Assembly: GCF_003945595.2 (NCBI RefSeq)
Contig: NW_024104367.1
Location: forward strand, 856,851 to 920,850
Direction: 5' to 3'
Source: Pipra filicauda
Lineage: Eukaryota; Chordata; Aves; Passeriformes; Pipridae
Length of the DNA: 64,000 bases
Shown here: one piece after another, positions 60,931-64,000 of the stretch
Numbering within the stretch: position 1 is the stretch's first letter
How the letters are laid out: each line of letters opens with the position of its first letter
The notes under the pieces: generated by a model
The model's database searches: none
Seen by the model: only the letters and a program-made list of their open reading frames with translations
Told to the model about the DNA's origin: nothing
Program-made: the position numbers and the translations under genes

Positions 60931-62165
60931 CTACTGTTATCACTCCATGAGGATCAGCATGGCCAAGTCAGATATGGCAATGCACTTTCTGAGCCCTTTC
61001 TAATAACTAATGGTGTGAAACAAGGCTGTGTTCTAGCATCAACTCTATTCACAATCTTTTTCATTTCTATCTACATTCGATACCGTACTGATGAAAGCCT
61101 ATTCAACCTAAGGCAACCGAAGGCCCACACCAAGACCTTAAATCATCTTGTCCAGGAGCTGCTTTATGCTGATGACGCCACCCTTGTTGCCCACACAGAA
61201 GCAGCTCTGCAGCATTTAACACCCTGCTTTGCAGATGCTGCTGAGCTCTTTGGGCTGGAAGTCAGTTTAAAGAAGACAGAAGTTCTCTATCAACCTGCAC
61301 CTCAGGAAGTCTTCCTTCATCCCCATATCACCATTGGTCAATCAGAGCTCAAATCAGTTCAGCAGTTTAATTACCTAAGTAGCCTCATCTCCTCAGATGC
61401 TAAGATTGACAGGGAGATAGACAACAGGTTAGCAAAGGCATATAGTGCTTTTGGAAAGCTTCATAAAAGAGTTTAGCGAAATAAACACCTAAAGAAAAGT
61501 ACAAAGATCAGTGTTTACAAAACCATAGTGCTGTCTACTCTCTTATACGGATCTGAATCATGGGTCGTCTACCGCCACCACCTGCATCTCCTAGAACGCT
61601 TCCATCAACGCTGTCTCCGTTCAATCCTAAACATCCACTGCTCAGATTATGTGACCAACACATCTGTTCTAGAACAAGCAGCAGTCACAAGCATTGAGGC
61701 CATGTTACTGAGAACACAGCTGTGTTGGGCAGGGCACGTCTCTAGGATGAAGATGTGCCTCCCTAAGATCCTGCTCTATGGTGAACTTGCCACTGGCTGC
61801 CGCAAGAGAGGAGCCCCAAAGAGAAGATACAAGGCCCCCTGAAACAACATCTCAGCCTGGGCCATATTGATCATCATAACTGCTCTACTCTGGCCTCCAA
61901 TCGTGAGGCCTGGAGACACACCATCTATAACGCTGCTGATGCCTTTGAGAATGCACACAGGATCACCCTCGAGGAGAAAAGGCAACGCAGAAAGAATCGT
62001 GCCTTGCAGAATACACCATCTAAGGAGTCTTTTTGCTGTGCCTTTTGCAACCTGTCATGCCTGTCTCGTATTGGCCTTTTTAGCCACCAACGCACTTGCA
62101 ACAAACGTGAGTACAACCCTTCCCAAATTTTTGTTCGCAAAGCCTAGCCGTGATGATGATCACCT
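60931..62165 (+). mobile_element. Non-CR1 LINE fragment, RTE/RTEX-like
   Basis: A 5'-truncated non-LTR retrotransposon unrelated in detail to the CR1 copies. It carries the second half of a reverse transcriptase, a thumb/connection region and a C-terminal zinc-finger tail. It ends shortly after the stop at 62145-62147 with GTGATGATGATCACC, a short (GAT)n such as many RTE-type LINEs carry at their 3' end. The truncation point is near 60931, where an in-frame TAG (60928-60930) and loss of similarity coincide. Placement in the RTE/RTEX group is my inference from the motifs. The AviRTE family known from some bird lineages is one candidate for comparison. Confidence 0.78.
60937..62147 (+). pseudogene. 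LINE reverse transcriptase with C2HC finger, broken
   Basis: Frame 1 (60937-61842) reads HEDQHGQVRYGN, NGVKQGCVLASTLFTIFF (reverse-transcriptase fingers/palm), the catalytic LLYADDATLVAH (YADD at 61165-61176), FGLEVSLKKTEVLYQPAP, then FNYLSSLISSDAKIDREI. A TAG at 61474-61476 lies where related proteins have tryptophan. The frame resumes with VLSTLLYGSESWVVYR, FHQRCLRSILNI, QLCWAGHVSRM and LLYGELATGCRKRGAPKRR. A one-base loss near 61836 moves the rest to the next frame (61839-62147): LGHIDHHNCSTLASNREAW, an arginine-rich segment, and a finger with C-x2-C-x12-H-x3-C spacing (62037-62099). The stretch between TIFF and IYIRYRTD appears shortened. It is a pseudogene. Confidence 0.8.
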
Positions 62166-62499
62166 AATACTTAAACTAGTGGCAAGCTAAAGCCTGAAAG
62201 TTTCACCTATTTGTCTCATGAAAAAAATTTTTCTCCCTTCAGCCTCCCACCCAGTCCAATTTAAAAACTCCAATTTTGCTGCAGATTTACCCAGTAGTGG
62301 AACTGGGAGGAGTTTAAGTCTGTTTTCAACCAAAATGGTGGAGAGCCCGGCGCCCATTGAGCTCTCCTGCACATCAGCACACTGCACATCAGGATCTCCC
62401 CCTGAGCAGGGATACCTTTTAAGGTTACTCCTTGAGCTTGAGAGAATCCTTATTGTGTCAGACACTTGATAAATTAATTCGGAATAAGTGCACTGAAAC
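62166..62499. other. Unassigned sequence between LINE and LTR-like end
   Basis: It may be the U3 part of the LTR-like element that ends at 62856. No left LTR edge with a matching target duplication was found. Confidence 0.35.
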
Positions 62500-62856
62500 A
62501 TTGACATCTTAGTTAAGTGATATAAAGGATTGATAGTACACATAATCCTTTAGGTATAAAGCACTGACCAAGTCTGAAACTAAGTCTGATTCCAGATGCA
62601 CCTAAGCTCCCCTCTGAGAAGGAGTTTAAAATGCAAGGGTGTCCTTTCTAAACCTCATGACTCAGTGGGAGGGTGTCCCTGACAGTTTAGTCTGCCGCTG
62701 TCCTCTGTGCAGTAATTAATCAAGTGTACCTTGATATCGAATCTTGTTAAACCACTGTCACATTGATCACCAAACTTTGTTAAATCACTGATTTATAACA
62801 ATAAACGTGTTGCTTCTTCTCTGTTACAAGTGAAGTCCATCACTCCATCTGTGACA
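62500..62856 (+). mobile_element. LTR-like 3' part, left edge unknown
   Basis: Plus-strand order of a retroviral LTR: TATA-like boxes TATAAA at 62521 and 62555, an AATAAA poly(A) signal at 62800-62805, GTGTTGCTTC next to it, and an end CATCTGTGACA at 62856. The true start may lie as far left as about 62220 (TGAAAAAAATTTTTC). No target-site duplication could be matched to ACCTG on the right. A solo LTR or a decayed ERV end is likely; a chance arrangement is possible. Confidence 0.4.
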
Positions 62857-64000
62857 ACCTGATCTGGCAAAGTCTACACTGGAGGTTGCCAGACCAGCTG
62901 TAGCCCAATCTCAAAACAGACAAAGATTACAGAAAGCCAAGATCAAACACCTTCCCACAGGCTGCACTTTGCCTTCACACACTCCTCAACCCATGTCATC
63001 TTTATCCCAGCATTCATGTGTGCAATGCAAACACTGTTTGGGGTTGGACCCACACACATGTTGAATTAGCCACAGGAGCACAACTTTGACGACTGAATAT
63101 GGTTTTGGATGAGGATCTATCAAATCCAGGCTGGAATAAAAGACAACTTAGAACCTTCCCAATCACCTGACATCACAGGTAGCACTCAGATTTGGAATAT
63201 CCACATGTAGGTGTTGACCTGTACCTGTGGGATAGTGTTTAACTTCCCATTAAAATCAGCACAGACTATGGGCAGCACTCAGGTGCTTAGACACATGTCT
63301 CCAGTGTCATTTTAAATACCCTGGGCAATCCTATCTGACTTTAACTAAAGCTTCAGCCAGGCACAGCTCTCCTGCATGGCCTCTCTCTACCACAGTTTGG
63401 GTACCATGGGCTATGTCAAATTGCTCTAAAAGGCAAAAAAATCAAGTCCTTTCCGTGGTAAGCAGTGTCAGCTGAGCCTGGAGAATCATTCACTCTAACG
63501 CAGATGCTTGTGAGCTATTGATCTAGAGAGAAGTCAGTCACTCATAAGTCCTGTGCTATTTCTGTCTGGCCCATAGAGATTTTTGGATGCCATGGGGTAT
63601 GTCAGATAGCACTGGGTACCTTCATTTGGCAAATGAATCCCACCTTTGTGCACTAGTGAAAAACAACGTAAAATGCTTCCAAAAAGAAATCATACCCAGT
63701 GTCAATGTAAATGATCTCATGAGGTATAATACAGCTGGCAAACAAATCCAGCCTTGTGGGTCAGTTTTTCTTTCTTTTCTCTGAGTGAAATTCCTACCTG
63801 ACATTTCAAGCCTGCAAGTCTGCATTAAATAGCAGTATCTCACTTAACTAATTTTACATTTATATTGCCTCTCTTGTGTTTGCTGAATGGGATGCTCACT
63901 GTGCTCCTTGCCAATAAGCCATCCAGGGAAGCAGAACCACATTAATGGTCGGGGAAAACAACAAAAGCCAGTCAATAAGAACATCAGCGGTAATTTCAGG
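62857..64000. other. Unique non-coding stretch to the window end
   Basis: No CR1, exon or RNA gene is recognised. Confidence 0.5.

Noticed and set aside
61867..62190. 107-codon plus-strand ORF after the LINE frame
   Set aside because: It is the old frame continuing past the frameshift; the meaningful frame here is 61839-62147, which carries the zinc finger.
1..64000. CRISPR arrays, tRNA or rRNA genes, bacterial or phage systems
   Set aside because: No regularly spaced repeats, cloverleaf-like sequences, or prokaryotic gene organisation were seen; the sequence is vertebrate in character.

Overview
The window looks like gene-poor bird chromosome. At least 30 pieces are 3' ends of CR1 (chicken repeat 1) LINEs. 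They carry the typical avian CR1 tail, reading on one strand as TCATAGAATCATAGAATGG and then TTGGGTTGGAAGGGACC. There are no Alu-, B1- or tRNA-SINE-like elements, no bacterial-type operons, and no long host open reading frame. A passerine or other neoavian bird is my best guess; the order is an inference. The ORFs that overlap the repeats are pieces of retroelement genes. The rest look like chance ORFs.

Layout. 0-22.6 kb: unique AT-rich sequence sprinkled with short, 5'-truncated CR1 copies on both strands, plus one exon-like segment near 9.72-9.83 kb that I could not identify. 22.6-30.4 kb: an unusually long stretch with no CR1 I can recognise. 30.4-36.2 kb: the busiest part. Two CR1 copies lie head to tail. 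The second keeps about 290 codons of reverse transcriptase but is split by a roughly 400-bp LTR-like insert. A third CR1 is interrupted by a 1,180-bp solo-LTR-like element flanked by a perfect 5-bp target-site duplication. 36.2-60.9 kb: more unique sequence with scattered CR1 copies, some abutting or carrying A-rich expansions, and a G-run/polypurine tract at 55.8 kb. 60.93-62.17 kb: a non-CR1 LINE fragment, RTE/RTEX-like. It has a YADD reverse transcriptase and a C-terminal zinc-finger tail, broken by one stop codon and one frameshift. An LTR-like end (TATA boxes, AATAAA, terminal TGTGACA) follows at about 62.5-62.86 kb.

No complete host gene, tRNA, rRNA, CRISPR array or CpG-island promoter could be supported. 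The story is one of transposons landing in intergenic or large-intron DNA: old CR1s, younger CR1s, LTRs that jumped into CR1s, and a LINE family unusual for birds. All repeat calls rest on reading the sequence and on knowledge of the CR1 consensus; no database search was run.
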